Assembly (NCBI RefSeq): GCF_965227365.1
Contig: NZ_OZ245754.1
Coordinates: 4,650,001 to 4,714,000, forward strand
Length of the DNA stretch: 64,000 nt
Source: Hwanghaeella sp965227365
GTDB lineage: Bacteria; Pseudomonadota; Alphaproteobacteria; UBA8366; Aestuariispiraceae
Direction of reading: 5' to 3'
Part shown: positions 52,822 to 61,294 of the stretch, in pieces
Layout of the letters: every line of letters starts with the position of its first letter
How positions within the stretch are numbered: position 1 is the first letter of the stretch
The notes under the pieces: generated by a model
What the model saw: the letters and a program-made list of their open reading frames with translations, nothing else
What the model was told of the DNA's origin: nothing
Database searches by the model: none
Position numbers and translations under genes: made by a program

Positions 52822-53645
52822 GCCACGCTTTCCCTGTTTTCCAGGTGTTGCATGATCGACGCGGCGGTTTCCTCGATCGACCGGCGGCTGACATCGATGA
52901 TCGGCCAGCCTTGTTCGACGAAGGTGCGGCGCGCCGCGTTCACTTCCGCGCGCACCGTCTCCAGATCGACATAGTCGGTTTCGCGATCCTCGGAGATCAT
53001 ACGCAAGCGGTTGCGGCGAACCTGAACCAGGCGGGCCGGATCCTTTGTCAGGCCGATCACAAGCGGTTCGTTCGGTTTGTTGGTGAAGGAGAGTAATTCC
53101 GGCGGCATCGGCACGCCGGGCACGATGGGCACATTCGCCGCCTTGATGCCCCGGTTCGCCAAATAGAGGCAGGTGGGCGATTTCGACGTGCGCGAAACCC
53201 CGGTCAGAATGACGTCGGACGCGGCCAGATTCCACAGACCTTGCCCGTCATCATGATTCAAGGCGAATTGCATCGCTTCGATACGCTGGAAATACTCGTC
53301 GTCCAGCAAATGCTGCCGGCCGGGCATATCGCGGCTTTCTTCCCCGAGATATTTGGAGAAGGCGGCGATGATGGGGTCCAGCACTGAAATCGCCGGCACG
53401 GCGAGTTGCCGACAGCCTGTATCGATCCGTTCGCGGATATCCTTATTGACCAGGGTGTAAAGGACGATGCCCGGATTTTGCGACACGGCCTGCATGATCT
53501 TGTCGACCTGCGCCGCGGTGCGGATCAGCGGCCAGGAATGCTCGATGACATGTGTGTCCTCGAACTGAACCAGACAGGCCTTGGCCAGGCTGTGCACCGT
53601 CTCCCCGGTCGAGTCTGAAATCAAATGTACATGCACTTGGGTCAC
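52818..53645 (-). CDS. ppsR: PpsR-type kinase/pyrophosphorylase (DUF299)
   Basis: 275 residues. Bifunctional regulator that phosphorylates and dephosphorylates pyruvate phosphate dikinase (in alphaproteobacteria) or PEP synthetase. The P-loop-like GVSRTSKSPTCLYLANRGIKAANVP and HLISDSTGETVHSLAKACL are the family's signatures, with GLTKDPARLVQVRRNRL after them. In Caulobacter and Rickettsia this gene borders the replication origin, and here it is the first leftward gene from the 484-bp gap. Confidence 0.95.
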   Translation of the reverse strand: MTQVHVHLISDSTGETVHSLAKACLVQFEDTHVIEHSWPLIRTAAQVDKIMQAVSQNPGIVLYTLVNKDIRERIDTGCRQLAVPAISVLDPIIAAFSKYLGEESRDMPGRQHLLDDEYFQRIEAMQFALNHDDGQGLWNLAASDVILTGVSRTSKSPTCLYLANRGIKAANVPIVPGVPMPPELLSFTNKPNEPLVIGLTKDPARLVQVRRNRLRMISEDRETDYVDLETVRAEVNAARRTFVEQGWPIIDVSRRSIEETAASIMQHLENRESVA

Positions 53646-54129
53646 CGAAACCCCCTATGCCCTCGTGGACAAACTTTGTGGACGAACCCTGTGGACGAAA
53701 GTCGGGATAACTCATGAAGAAACGGCCGAGCCCGGACCATCCCCATTCATACCGCCATAGATGCCGGTTTTCACACAATATGACCACCCCGTGGATGGTT
53801 TTCTACACGCCCCCTAAACACAGGCGAAACTTTGGTTTTCCAGGATGTTTCCACCGTCTGCCAGGACCGTCGGCGATACTGGAATCCAATTGATTTTCAG
53901 GTATGCCGGTCGAGATACTCACAGGTGTGAAAGCCATGCCTGTGAATAGTGGATAAACTGGTAGCAAATAATAATCCCCATGACTCACCGGCCCAGCTAA
54001 CACCACTACAACCTTCTTTGACTCTATTATTTATTTGGAATCAGTGTTGAGAAACCGGCCGTAGTCGGGAATGTAGGGCCCTGGCTTTGGATGAAGGGCG
54101 GCAGGTTAGGCCACCAGGTCCGGGCGACC
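53646..54129. other. Putative chromosomal replication origin (oriC)
   Basis: The 484-bp non-coding gap separates leftward ppsR-maf-aroE-coaE-dnaQ from rightward hemE, the gene order flanking oriC in Caulobacter and Rickettsia. DnaA-like boxes: AGTGGATAA (53948-53956, one mismatch from TGTGGATAA), TGTGAATAG (53941-53949), TTTTCTACA (53799-53807), GTTTTCACA (53767-53775), and a 13-bp-phased series CGTGGACAA, TGTGGACGA, TGTGGACGA (53664, 53677, 53690). AT-rich stretch 54012-54042 (22 of 31 A/T) is a candidate unwinding element. Four GANTC methylation sites (53882, 53982, 54020, 54038). No CtrA half-site pair TTAA-N7-TTAA was seen. Confidence 0.72.
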
Positions 54130-55173
54130 ATGAATGAAGAGGTGATCGGGGTGAAACCGTTTCTGCGTGTCTTGGCTGGTGAAACATTGGAAAGACCGCC
54201 CGTATGGCTGATGCGGCAGGCCGGCCGTTACCTTCCGGAATACCGACAGATCCGGTCGCAGGCCAACGGCTTTCTGGACATGTGCTACACCCCGGAATGG
54301 GCGGCTGAAGTCACTCTGCAGCCCATCCGCCGGTATGGTTTCGACGCGGCGATCCTGTTTTCCGACATCCTCGTTGTACCGGATGCATTGGGACAGGAAG
54401 TGACCTTCGTCGAAGGCGAAGGGCCGAAGCTGGATGCGATCACGAACAGTGCCGGGTTGTCGACGCTCTCCACCAACTGGATCAGACAGCGCCTGGGACC
54501 GGTTTTCGAGACCATAGAGCGGGTGAAACCGGAATTGCCTGAGGAAGTAGCCTTCATCGGCTTTGCGGGCGCCCCGTGGACTGTGGCGACCTATATGGTC
54601 GAAGGGAAGGGCAGTCGGGATTACGCCAAGGTCAAGGAATGGGCCTATCGTGATCCGGAAGGTTTCGACCGGTTGATGGATATCCTGGTCGAAGGCACCA
54701 GTGACTATCTGATCGCCCAGATCGATACCGGTGTGGACGCGATCCAACTGTTCGATACCTGGGCCAGCGTCCTGCCGGAAGAGAAATTCGACAGGCTGGT
54801 CATCGGACCGACCCGCCGGATCGTCGAAAAGGTGCGGGCGGTTCATCCGACCATTCCGATCATCGGGTTCCCTCGCGGGGCTGGTCCGTCCTATCCGAAA
54901 TATCTGGAACAGACGGGTGTGACGGCTTTGGGGCTGGATACGACGGTTCCGGTCGAATGGGCGGCCAAGAACCTGCAGACCCGTGCCCCGGTACAGGGCA
55001 ATCTGGATCCGCATCATCTTCTTTTCGGGGGCGATGGTCTGAAACAGAGCGCCGAACGTATCGTGAAGGGGCTTGGCAACGGCCCGCATATTTTCAATCT
55101 GGGCCATGGCATCATCAAGGAGACACCGCCGGAACATGTGAGCGAACTGCTCACCTATATCCGGTATTCCTGA
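54130..55173 (+). CDS. hemE: Uroporphyrinogen decarboxylase
   Basis: Converts uroporphyrinogen III to coproporphyrinogen III in heme synthesis. It has 347 residues. RPPVWLMRQAGRYLPEYR (substrate-binding Arg), FSDILVVPDALGQEV with the catalytic Asp, and GFAGAPWTVATYMVEG are signatures. ATG 54130 is used; a GTG at 54142 is an alternative, since neither has a strong ribosome site. First gene rightward of the proposed origin, as in other alphaproteobacteria. hemH follows 47 bp later. Confidence 0.97.
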   Translation: MNEEVIGVKPFLRVLAGETLERPPVWLMRQAGRYLPEYRQIRSQANGFLDMCYTPEWAAEVTLQPIRRYGFDAAILFSDILVVPDALGQEVTFVEGEGPKLDAITNSAGLSTLSTNWIRQRLGPVFETIERVKPELPEEVAFIGFAGAPWTVATYMVEGKGSRDYAKVKEWAYRDPEGFDRLMDILVEGTSDYLIAQIDTGVDAIQLFDTWASVLPEEKFDRLVIGPTRRIVEKVRAVHPTIPIIGFPRGAGPSYPKYLEQTGVTALGLDTTVPVEWAAKNLQTRAPVQGNLDPHHLLFGGDGLKQSAERIVKGLGNGPHIFNLGHGIIKETPPEHVSELLTYIRYS

Positions 55174-55220
55174 TCCGGCGTTTTGCCGCCTCGGCCCGCG
55201 AAACAGGCAAGTGAGGGATC

Positions 55221-56237
55221 ATGGCTTTTCCCGACGGTCATCCGCTGATAACCGGCCCGAAAACCGGCGTCCTGTTGGTGAATTTGGGTACGCCGGACGG
55301 TTATGACGTCAAGTCCATGCGCCGGTACCTCGGCGAATTCCTCTCCGATCCGCGGGTGATAGAGGCCCCGGCCTGGCTTTGGCAGCCTATTCTGCGCGGC
55401 ATCATTCTGAATACCCGGCCGAAGAAATCCGGCGAGGCCTATGAGAAAATATGGATTCGGGAGACGAACGAAAGTCCGCTGCGGCTTTACACCCGGAAAC
55501 AGGCGGATTCGGTTTCGGAACGATTCAAGGAAAGCGGCGTCGTGGTCGATTGGGCGATGCGTTACGGAACGCCCTCGATCGCGGAGCGGATGGCGGCGCT
55601 GGAAGAGGCGGGATGCCGCCGGATTCTGGTCTTGGCGCTGTATCCACAGTATTCCGCGGCAACCACGGCCTCGGTGCATGACAAGGTTTTCGATTATCTG
55701 AAATCGCGCCGCTGGCAGCCGGCGGTGCGGACGACCGACGGGTTTCACGATCACCCGGCTTACATTTCCGCCCTGGCGGAAAGTGTTCGCCGGCATCTGA
55801 AGGACAAGGCCGACCCGGAATTGATCCTGTGCAGTTTTCACGGGCTGCCGAAGGAAAACCTGGATAAGGGCGACCCCTATCATTGTTTTTGTCAGAAGAC
55901 GGGCCGGCTGTTGGCCGAGGCGCTCGATCTGGGACCGGAACGGTTTCGGGTCGTGTTTCAGTCGCGTTTCGGACCGAAGGAATGGCTGCAACCCTATGCG
56001 GACAAGACGGTCGAGGAACTGGCGAAATCCGGAACGAAAAGCATCGCGGTGATATCGCCGGGCTTCGTGGCGGATTGTGTCGAAACACTGGAAGAACTGG
56101 CGATCGGTCTGAAAGAAACCTTCGTCGAGAACGGTGGGGAAAGCTTCGACTATATCCCCTGTTTGAACGATCAACCGGTTATGATCGATTTGCTGGAGGA
56201 TTTGATCCGGCGGGAATTGGGCGGCTGGCTTGCCTGA
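55221..56237 (+). CDS. hemH: Ferrochelatase
   Basis: Inserts Fe2+ into protoporphyrin IX, the last step of heme synthesis. It has 338 residues. GVLLVNLGTPDGYDVKSMRRYLGEFLSDPRVIE, the catalytic histidine in LCSFHGLPKENLDKGDPYHCFCQ, and FQSRFGPKEWLQPY with the late FVADCVETLEEL (conserved Glu) are visible. Membrane-associated. Second of three consecutive heme genes. Confidence 0.97.
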   Translation: MAFPDGHPLITGPKTGVLLVNLGTPDGYDVKSMRRYLGEFLSDPRVIEAPAWLWQPILRGIILNTRPKKSGEAYEKIWIRETNESPLRLYTRKQADSVSERFKESGVVVDWAMRYGTPSIAERMAALEEAGCRRILVLALYPQYSAATTASVHDKVFDYLKSRRWQPAVRTTDGFHDHPAYISALAESVRRHLKDKADPELILCSFHGLPKENLDKGDPYHCFCQKTGRLLAEALDLGPERFRVVFQSRFGPKEWLQPYADKTVEELAKSGTKSIAVISPGFVADCVETLEELAIGLKETFVENGGESFDYIPCLNDQPVMIDLLEDLIRRELGGWLA

Positions 56238-56265
56238 GCGGGCTGGTCGAGGGAGAGGGTAGATC

Positions 56266-56688
56266 ATGTATGAATGGGTGAAGGTGATCCACATCCTCGC
56301 CGTGATTTCCTGGATGGCCGGACTGCTCTATCTGCCGCGGCTTTTCGTCTATCACTGCCAGGTCGAAGCGGGATCGGAAGCGTCCGAAAAGTTCAAGGTA
56401 ATGGAGCGCAAGCTGCTGCGCGGCATCATGAACCCCGCGATGATCGTCAGTTGGATCTTCGGTCTGTGGACAGCGCATGAAATCGATGCCTGGAGCGATG
56501 GCTGGTTCCACGGCAAACTGGCCCTGGTCATTTTGATGACCGCTGCCCATATGATGTATGCGAGGCAGAGGAAATCCTTCGAACAGGACAACAATTCGCA
56601 TTCCGAGCGTTACTATCGGTTCATCAATGAAGTGCCCGCGGTGCTGATGGTCGGGATCGTTATTCTGGTCGTCGTAAAACCGTTTTAA
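56266..56688 (+). CDS. hemJ: Protoporphyrinogen IX oxidase HemJ
   Basis: 140-residue protein with four membrane helices. The N-terminal EWVKVIHILAVISWMAGLLYLPRLFVYH carries the conserved His9, and WFHGKLALVILMTAAHMMYARQRK has His and Lys residues essential in HemJ. It was formerly called UPF0093. HemJ replaces the oxygen-dependent HemY and anaerobic HemG in many alphaproteobacteria, completing the step between the two preceding enzymes. Inner membrane. Confidence 0.93.
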   Translation: MYEWVKVIHILAVISWMAGLLYLPRLFVYHCQVEAGSEASEKFKVMERKLLRGIMNPAMIVSWIFGLWTAHEIDAWSDGWFHGKLALVILMTAAHMMYARQRKSFEQDNNSHSERYYRFINEVPAVLMVGIVILVVVKPF

Positions 56689-56749
56689 GTGAGATGGTTA
56701 CGGATTTTGTCTTCCCGGTATCAAGTAACCGACGACACAAATTCGCCAT

Positions 56750-56778
56750 TTGACAGCCGTGTGAGTATTGACTAACTA
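56750..56778 (+). promoter_or_regulatory. Possible -35 element of the rho promoter
   Basis: TTGACA at 56750-56755 is a perfect -35 hexamer in the 222-bp gap before rho. At 17 bp spacing the -10 would be TAACTA (56773-56778), a poor match, so the promoter is uncertain. A long leader of about 125 nt would follow, as expected for the autoregulated rho gene. Confidence 0.25.
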
Positions 56779-56910
56779 ACGATGACTCCAATCGGACCGT
56801 TCCAAGGTCCGGGCAACGAATCCGCGTCGCCTCTGATTCCGGCCAACGCGTGACGCCAGCCCCATCACTCTCCCTCGTATCCGTTCGACCACGCCCCCAG
56901 GCTAGAAAAC

Positions 56911-58173
56911 ATGCATCTCAAAGAACTTAAGCAAAAAACACCGCCCGAATTGCTCAGCTTCGCGGAGGAGCTGGAGATCGAAAACGCCTCCACCCTGCGC
57001 AAACAGGAACTCATGTTCGCCTGTCTCAAACAGTTGGCGAACAATGATGTGGCGATTTATGGCGAAGGCGTGCTGGAAGTGCTGCAGGACGGGTTCGGGT
57101 TCCTGCGCTCGCCGGAAGCGAACTATCTCGCGGGCCCCGACGACATTTATGTCAGTCCCAGTCAGATCCGCCGTTTCGGCCTGCGCACCGGCGATACGGT
57201 GGAAGGCCAGATCCGCGCGCCCAAGGACGGCGAGCGGTACTTCGCGCTTCTGAAGGTGAATAACGTCAATTTCGATGAGCCGGACAAGGTTCGCCATCGG
57301 ATCAATTTCGATAACCTCACGCCGCTCTATCCGGATGAGAAGCTGAAGCTCGAGATCGAGGGCAATGACGGTAAGTCCAAGGACCTGTCGACCCGCGTGA
57401 TCGATTTGATCTCTCCGCTCGGGAAAGGCCAGCGTGCGCTTGTGGTCGCCCCGCCGCGTACCGGTAAGACGATGATGATGCAGCATATCGCGCATGCCAT
57501 TTCGTCGAACCATCCGGAAGTCTATCTGCTCGTGCTGCTGATTGACGAACGGCCGGAAGAAGTGACCGACATGCAGCGGTCGGTGAACGGCGAGGTGGTC
57601 AGTTCCACCTTCGACGAACCCGCCAATCGTCACGTTCAGGTCGCCGAGATGGTGATCGAAAAGGCCAAGCGCCTGGTTGAGCACAAGCGCGACGTCGTCA
57701 TTCTTCTGGATTCCATCACCCGACTGGCGCGCGCCTATAACACGGTCGTTCCCTCGTCCGGTAAGGTGCTGACGGGCGGTGTCGACGCCAATGCGCTGCA
57801 GCGGCCGAAGCGTTTCTTCGGTGCGGCGCGTAATATCGAAGAAGGCGGATCGTTGACGATCATCTCCACGGCGCTGATCGATACCGGCAGCCGCATGGAC
57901 GAGGTCATCTTCGAAGAGTTCAAGGGCACGGGTAACTCGGAAATCATCCTGGACCGCAAGCTCAGCGACAAGCGCACCTTCCCGGCGATCGATATCACCA
58001 AGTCCGGTACCCGGAAGGAAGAATTGCTGGTCGACAAGGGCGTTCTCAGCAAGATGTGGGTGCTGCGTCGGATCCTTATGCCGATGGGCGTTACCGACGC
58101 GATGGAGTTCCTGCTCGACAAGTTGAAAGAGACGAAGAACAACAACGATTTCTTCGATTCTATGAACCAGTAG
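56911..58173 (+). CDS. rho: Transcription termination factor Rho
   Basis: RNA-dependent hexameric ATPase, 420 residues. N-terminal helical bundle (MHLKELKQKTPPELLSFAEELEIENAS), RNA-binding cold-shock-like domain with LQDGFGFLRSPEANY, Walker A PPRTGKTMMMQHIAH, Walker B VVILLDSITRLARAYN, and the Q/R loops (GSRMDEVIFEEFKGTGNSEI). Normal length, no insert. Followed by an intrinsic terminator. Confidence 0.98.
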   Translation: MHLKELKQKTPPELLSFAEELEIENASTLRKQELMFACLKQLANNDVAIYGEGVLEVLQDGFGFLRSPEANYLAGPDDIYVSPSQIRRFGLRTGDTVEGQIRAPKDGERYFALLKVNNVNFDEPDKVRHRINFDNLTPLYPDEKLKLEIEGNDGKSKDLSTRVIDLISPLGKGQRALVVAPPRTGKTMMMQHIAHAISSNHPEVYLLVLLIDERPEEVTDMQRSVNGEVVSSTFDEPANRHVQVAEMVIEKAKRLVEHKRDVVILLDSITRLARAYNTVVPSSGKVLTGGVDANALQRPKRFFGAARNIEEGGSLTIISTALIDTGSRMDEVIFEEFKGTGNSEIILDRKLSDKRTFPAIDITKSGTRKEELLVDKGVLSKMWVLRRILMPMGVTDAMEFLLDKLKETKNNNDFFDSMNQ

Positions 58174-58202
58174 AGGCCTCCTGCCTCATCATCGTGGTTT
58201 CG

Positions 58203-58243
58203 AACCGCCCTTGGTCGTTATCGGCCGGGGCGGTTTTTCTTTT
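58203..58243 (+). terminator. Intrinsic terminator of rho
   Basis: AACCGCCC (58203-58210) pairs with GGGCGGTT (58228-58235), loop of 17 nt, followed by TTTTTCTTTT to 58243. The stem is GC-rich with a T-rich tail 30 bp after the rho stop. Confidence 0.8.
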
Positions 58244-58343
58244 CGGGTGGCTGAGTCAATCCCGGTTGACAGAGTCGTCCTCCTTCTCGCCGTCGAAAAC
58301 TGCATACGAATCCAGCTCAGATCCGGCGAGCGTGCAAAGAAAA

Positions 58344-58368
58344 GGGGACGTCCCTTGGAGACGTCCCC
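58344..58368 (-). terminator. Intrinsic terminator of the quinone oxidoreductase gene
   Basis: GGGGACGTC and GACGTCCCC form a perfect 9-bp stem with a 7-nt loop. On the minus strand the hairpin is followed by TTTTCTTTG, so it would stop transcripts of the downstream-reading oxidoreductase, 61 bp beyond its stop. Confidence 0.8.
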
Positions 58369-58428
58369 GAAATTTTCGCTGCCGGCGAGGCCGGGTTTTG
58401 CGGCCGTTCACCGGTGCAAATAGGGATC

Positions 58429-59400
58429 TTACGGAATTAGAATGGTCGAACCGGTCGTTTTCCGGGCTTCCAGGTCGGTATGAGCCTTCTGGACATCGGC
58501 CAGGGCGTAGGACTGGTTGACCTCGATCTTCACGCCCTTGCTGACGGCATCGAACAGGGCGGTCGCGGATTCAACCAGATCCTCACGGGATGCCGTATAG
58601 GTCATCAGTGTCGGCCGGGTGACGTAGAGAGAGCCCTTGGCGGCCAGGATACCGATATTCACATTGTCCACCGGACCGGACGCATTGCCGAATGTCACCA
58701 TCGTGCCGCGCGGCTGCAGGCAATCCAGGGACATTTCCCAGGTGTCCTTGCCGACGGAATCATAGACGACGGGAACACCTTTGCCGTCCGTCAGTTCCTT
58801 GACCTTCGACACGACATCTTCATCGCGATACAGGATCACGTGATCGCATCCATGCGCTTTGGCCAGTTCCGCTTTTTCCTCGGAACCGGTGGTGCCGATG
58901 ATGGTGGCGCCGATCTGCTTCAGCCACTGACAGGCAATCAGGCCGACACCGCCGGCTGCGGCGTGGAAAAGCACCGTATCGCCGGGCTTCACGGTAAAGG
59001 TCCGGCGGATCAGGTATTCCACTGTCATGCCTTTGAGCATCATACCGGCGGCCTGGTTCGTCTCGATCCCCTCGGGAATTTTCACGACTTTCGCGGCGGG
59101 CATGACCCGTTCCGTCGCATAGGAGCCGATCGGCCCCGTACCGTAGGCAATGCGGTCCCCGACCTTCAGATCGGTCACGCCGTCACCGATTTCCGTGACT
59201 GTGCCGGCGGCTTCGAGGCCGATGGGCGAGGGCAGGGGCAGGGGATACAGACCGCTGCGGTGGTAGGTGTCGATGAAGTTCAGGCCGCAGGCCTCATGCG
59301 CAACACGGATTTCTCCGGCCCCCGGCGCGCCGACATCGACGTCTTCATAGGTGAGAACTTCCGGTCCGCCGGTGCTGTGAATCCGAACGACTTTTGCCAT
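58429..59400 (-). CDS. Zinc-free quinone oxidoreductase (QorA/zeta-crystallin type)
   Basis: 323-residue medium-chain dehydrogenase/reductase family protein. N-terminal VRIHSTGGPEVLTYEDVDVGAPGAGEIRVAHEACGLNFIDTYHRSGLYPLPLPSPIGLEAAGTV fits NADPH:quinone reductases, and NADPH binding is shown by AAAGGVGLIACQWLKQIGATIIGTTGSEEKAELAKAHGCD. No structural zinc cysteine cluster is seen. ATG 59400 begins the conserved domain. It is convergent with rho, with terminators between them. Confidence 0.9.
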   Translation of the reverse strand: MAKVVRIHSTGGPEVLTYEDVDVGAPGAGEIRVAHEACGLNFIDTYHRSGLYPLPLPSPIGLEAAGTVTEIGDGVTDLKVGDRIAYGTGPIGSYATERVMPAAKVVKIPEGIETNQAAGMMLKGMTVEYLIRRTFTVKPGDTVLFHAAAGGVGLIACQWLKQIGATIIGTTGSEEKAELAKAHGCDHVILYRDEDVVSKVKELTDGKGVPVVYDSVGKDTWEMSLDCLQPRGTMVTFGNASGPVDNVNIGILAAKGSLYVTRPTLMTYTASREDLVESATALFDAVSKGVKIEVNQSYALADVQKAHTDLEARKTTGSTILIP

Positions 59401-59706
59401 GTGCAACCCTCCCGTTAACGGGCGCCGGTGCCGTCTCTGTGCAACCGGTCCCAATGTTGAAATCAGCCTGTTGAACAGGCCGGATAGAATGATGATATGG
59501 AGCAGTTCTTATGCTCTTGTAGGGCAAAGATGGACAGGCGAAAACAGAGGCGACAGAAAAATGCCGATGACCCGCGGGCGCAGATTCCCTCGCACCTGCC
59601 GGCGGTTGTCGACAGGACTGGAACCGGATCGAAACGGTTTATGAAAAGCCGTTCTGCTTACGCAGTGAACCGGATAACTTGCGGTTCATTGAACAAGGAT
59701 TACTAG
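59401..59706. other. Gap upstream of mnmE without recognised gene
   Basis: This 306-bp region between divergent qor-like and mnmE genes contains TAGAAT at 59484-59489 as a -10-like hexamer, but no correctly spaced -35. A 69-codon frame (59497-59706) that stops right at the mnmE ATG has no family resemblance or ribosome site and was not accepted. Confidence 0.45.
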
Positions 59707-61029
59707 ATGTTGGACGGGTCAAAAGAGACTATCTACGCATTGTCGACCCCAGCCGGCAGAGGGGGGGTGGCCGTCATCCGGGTGTCGGGCCCCGCCGCGG
59801 TTGACTGTCTGACGGCGTTCCAAGTGACGTCTTTGCCGAAACCCCGGGTCGCGACCCGGACGGTGTTGAGGCGGAAGAAGGATGGGGTTCCGGTGGATGA
59901 TGCCCTGATCCTGTTTTTTCCCGGTCCGAACAGTTTTACGGGCGAGGACATCATCGAACTGCACCTGCACGGCGGACCGGCTATCATCGATGCGGTTCAG
60001 GATATTCTATCCGCGTGTAAGGGGTTTCGTCTGGCCCAGCCCGGGGAGTTTACCCGCCGTGCCTTTTGGAATGGAAAGATCGACCTGGTCGAGGCTGAAG
60101 GCCTTGTTGACCTGATCGAAGCTGAAACCGAAGCGCAACGGGTTCAGGCCCTGCGACAATTGAAGGGTAGCTTAAGCGCACTGTATGAGGGCTGGCAGAA
60201 GCGGTTGGCTGACCAATTGGCCCTGATAGAACTCGGTTTGGACTTTTCCGATGAAGGAGATGTCGACGAGGAGGACACGGGTCTGGATCGTGACTCCATG
60301 ACGGGCATTCTCCATGAAATGCAGGCCCATCTGGATGACGGCCGTCGCGGGGAAATTGTTCGCAACGGGGTCCGTGTCGCCATCATCGGGGCGCCGAATG
60401 TCGGGAAATCAAGTTTGCTGAATGCATTGGCGCGACGGGAAGCGGCAATCGTTTCCGACATCGCGGGCACAACCCGCGACCGGGTGGACATACACCTCAA
60501 TCTGGGTGGGCAGGCGGTGATCGTGACAGACACCGCGGGCCTGCGTGCGTCCGAGGATGTCATCGAACAGGAAGGGATTCGGCGCAGTCTGGCCGCTGCC
60601 GCGGAAGCGGATATCGTTCTGGTGATGGGGGAGTATGGAGAACCGGATGCTTTGCCGACCCCGGAGACCCATGGCGGTGACCCCCTGGTTGTCTGGAATA
60701 AAATGGATTTGTCGACCGGGGAGAGACCGGCGGGCATCTGCATCTCTGCCAAGACCGGGGAGGGTATCCCGGAGTTGGAACAGGAATTGACGACCCGGGT
60801 CCGTTCCTTGGCGTTACAGAGCGAAGCCCCGGTTTTGACCCGGGCACGCCATCGCGAAGCTATCACGGAGGCGACGGTCCGGTTGGAAGAAGTCCTACAG
60901 GAAAAAGATTCTGTGCTGCTGGCGGAGCATCTTCGTGCCGCAGTCGCGGTGCTGGGTCGTATCATTGGAAAAGTTGATGTGGAGGACCTGCTGGACCGGA
61001 TCTTTCGGGATTTCTGTATCGGCAAATAG
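59707..61029 (+). CDS. mnmE: tRNA modification GTPase MnmE
   Basis: With MnmG makes 5-carboxymethylaminomethyl-uridine at wobble position 34 of tRNAs. It has 440 residues. N-terminal formyl-THF-binding domain (TPAGRGGVAVIRVSGP; LHLHGGPAIIDAVQDIL), GTPase domain with GAPNVGKSSLLNAL, DTAG and NKMD, and the obligatory C-terminal FCIGK. Start at 59707; rightward from the origin as part of the mnmE-mnmG-rsmG-parA series. Confidence 0.97.
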   Translation: MLDGSKETIYALSTPAGRGGVAVIRVSGPAAVDCLTAFQVTSLPKPRVATRTVLRRKKDGVPVDDALILFFPGPNSFTGEDIIELHLHGGPAIIDAVQDILSACKGFRLAQPGEFTRRAFWNGKIDLVEAEGLVDLIEAETEAQRVQALRQLKGSLSALYEGWQKRLADQLALIELGLDFSDEGDVDEEDTGLDRDSMTGILHEMQAHLDDGRRGEIVRNGVRVAIIGAPNVGKSSLLNALARREAAIVSDIAGTTRDRVDIHLNLGGQAVIVTDTAGLRASEDVIEQEGIRRSLAAAAEADIVLVMGEYGEPDALPTPETHGGDPLVVWNKMDLSTGERPAGICISAKTGEGIPELEQELTTRVRSLALQSEAPVLTRARHREAITEATVRLEEVLQEKDSVLLAEHLRAAVAVLGRIIGKVDVEDLLDRIFRDFCIGK

Positions 61030-61034
61030 GCGAG

Positions 61035-61050
61035 TGTTTCACGTGAAACA
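61035..61050. promoter_or_regulatory. parS: parS centromere site 1
   Basis: TGTTTCACGTGAAACA, the exact 16-bp ParB-binding palindrome, 5 bp after the mnmE stop. First of three perfect copies within 2.3 kb. It is about 7 kb from the proposed oriC, similar to the Caulobacter distance. Confidence 0.95.
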
Positions 61051-61090
61051 CTGACAGTGAGTTCTCATCGCCTGACATGTTCGCCTTTTG

Positions 61091-61221
61091 AGTCAATGGC
61101 GAGTCATACTGCGCGGAAGTCGAGTCAACAGTGAGTAAAAAACGCGGGCCATCAAGTTGAATACTTCACAGTGTTTCACGTGAAACACTTCTCTTTGGCG
61201 AATACTTGACCTGTTAGAGTC
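61091..61221. promoter_or_regulatory. Cluster of GAGTCA (GANTC methylation) sites
   Basis: GAGTC occurs at 61091, 61102, 61123 and 61217, each followed by A. GANTC is the target of the cell-cycle methylase CcrM of alphaproteobacteria, and its methylation state controls promoters with GcrA. By base composition only about 0.5 site is expected in 131 bp. The sites surround parS site 2 and the likely mnmG promoter. Confidence 0.5.
61172..61187. promoter_or_regulatory. parS: parS centromere site 2
   Basis: A second exact TGTTTCACGTGAAACA, 121 bp from the end of site 1, still in the mnmE-mnmG gap. Tandem parS sites nucleate ParB spreading and condensin loading. parA begins at 63885. Confidence 0.95.
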
Positions 61222-61294
61222 AAACAGAATTCGAGGGGCCTGAAACCCGCGATATTCCTTGATTTCAGAACAAGGCAACTCTACATTCCGCGCC

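Noticed and set aside
53803..54006. 67-codon minus-strand frame inside the proposed origin
   Set aside because: Overlaps DnaA-box-like sequences and has no support as a gene.
53646..54129. CtrA binding sites (TTAA-N7-TTAA) in the origin
   Set aside because: No full pair was found, so Caulobacter-style CtrA control of this origin is not claimed.
59497..59706. 69-codon frame ending at the mnmE start
   Set aside because: Basic low-complexity translation, no motif and no Shine-Dalgarno. Its position directly before mnmE is probably chance.
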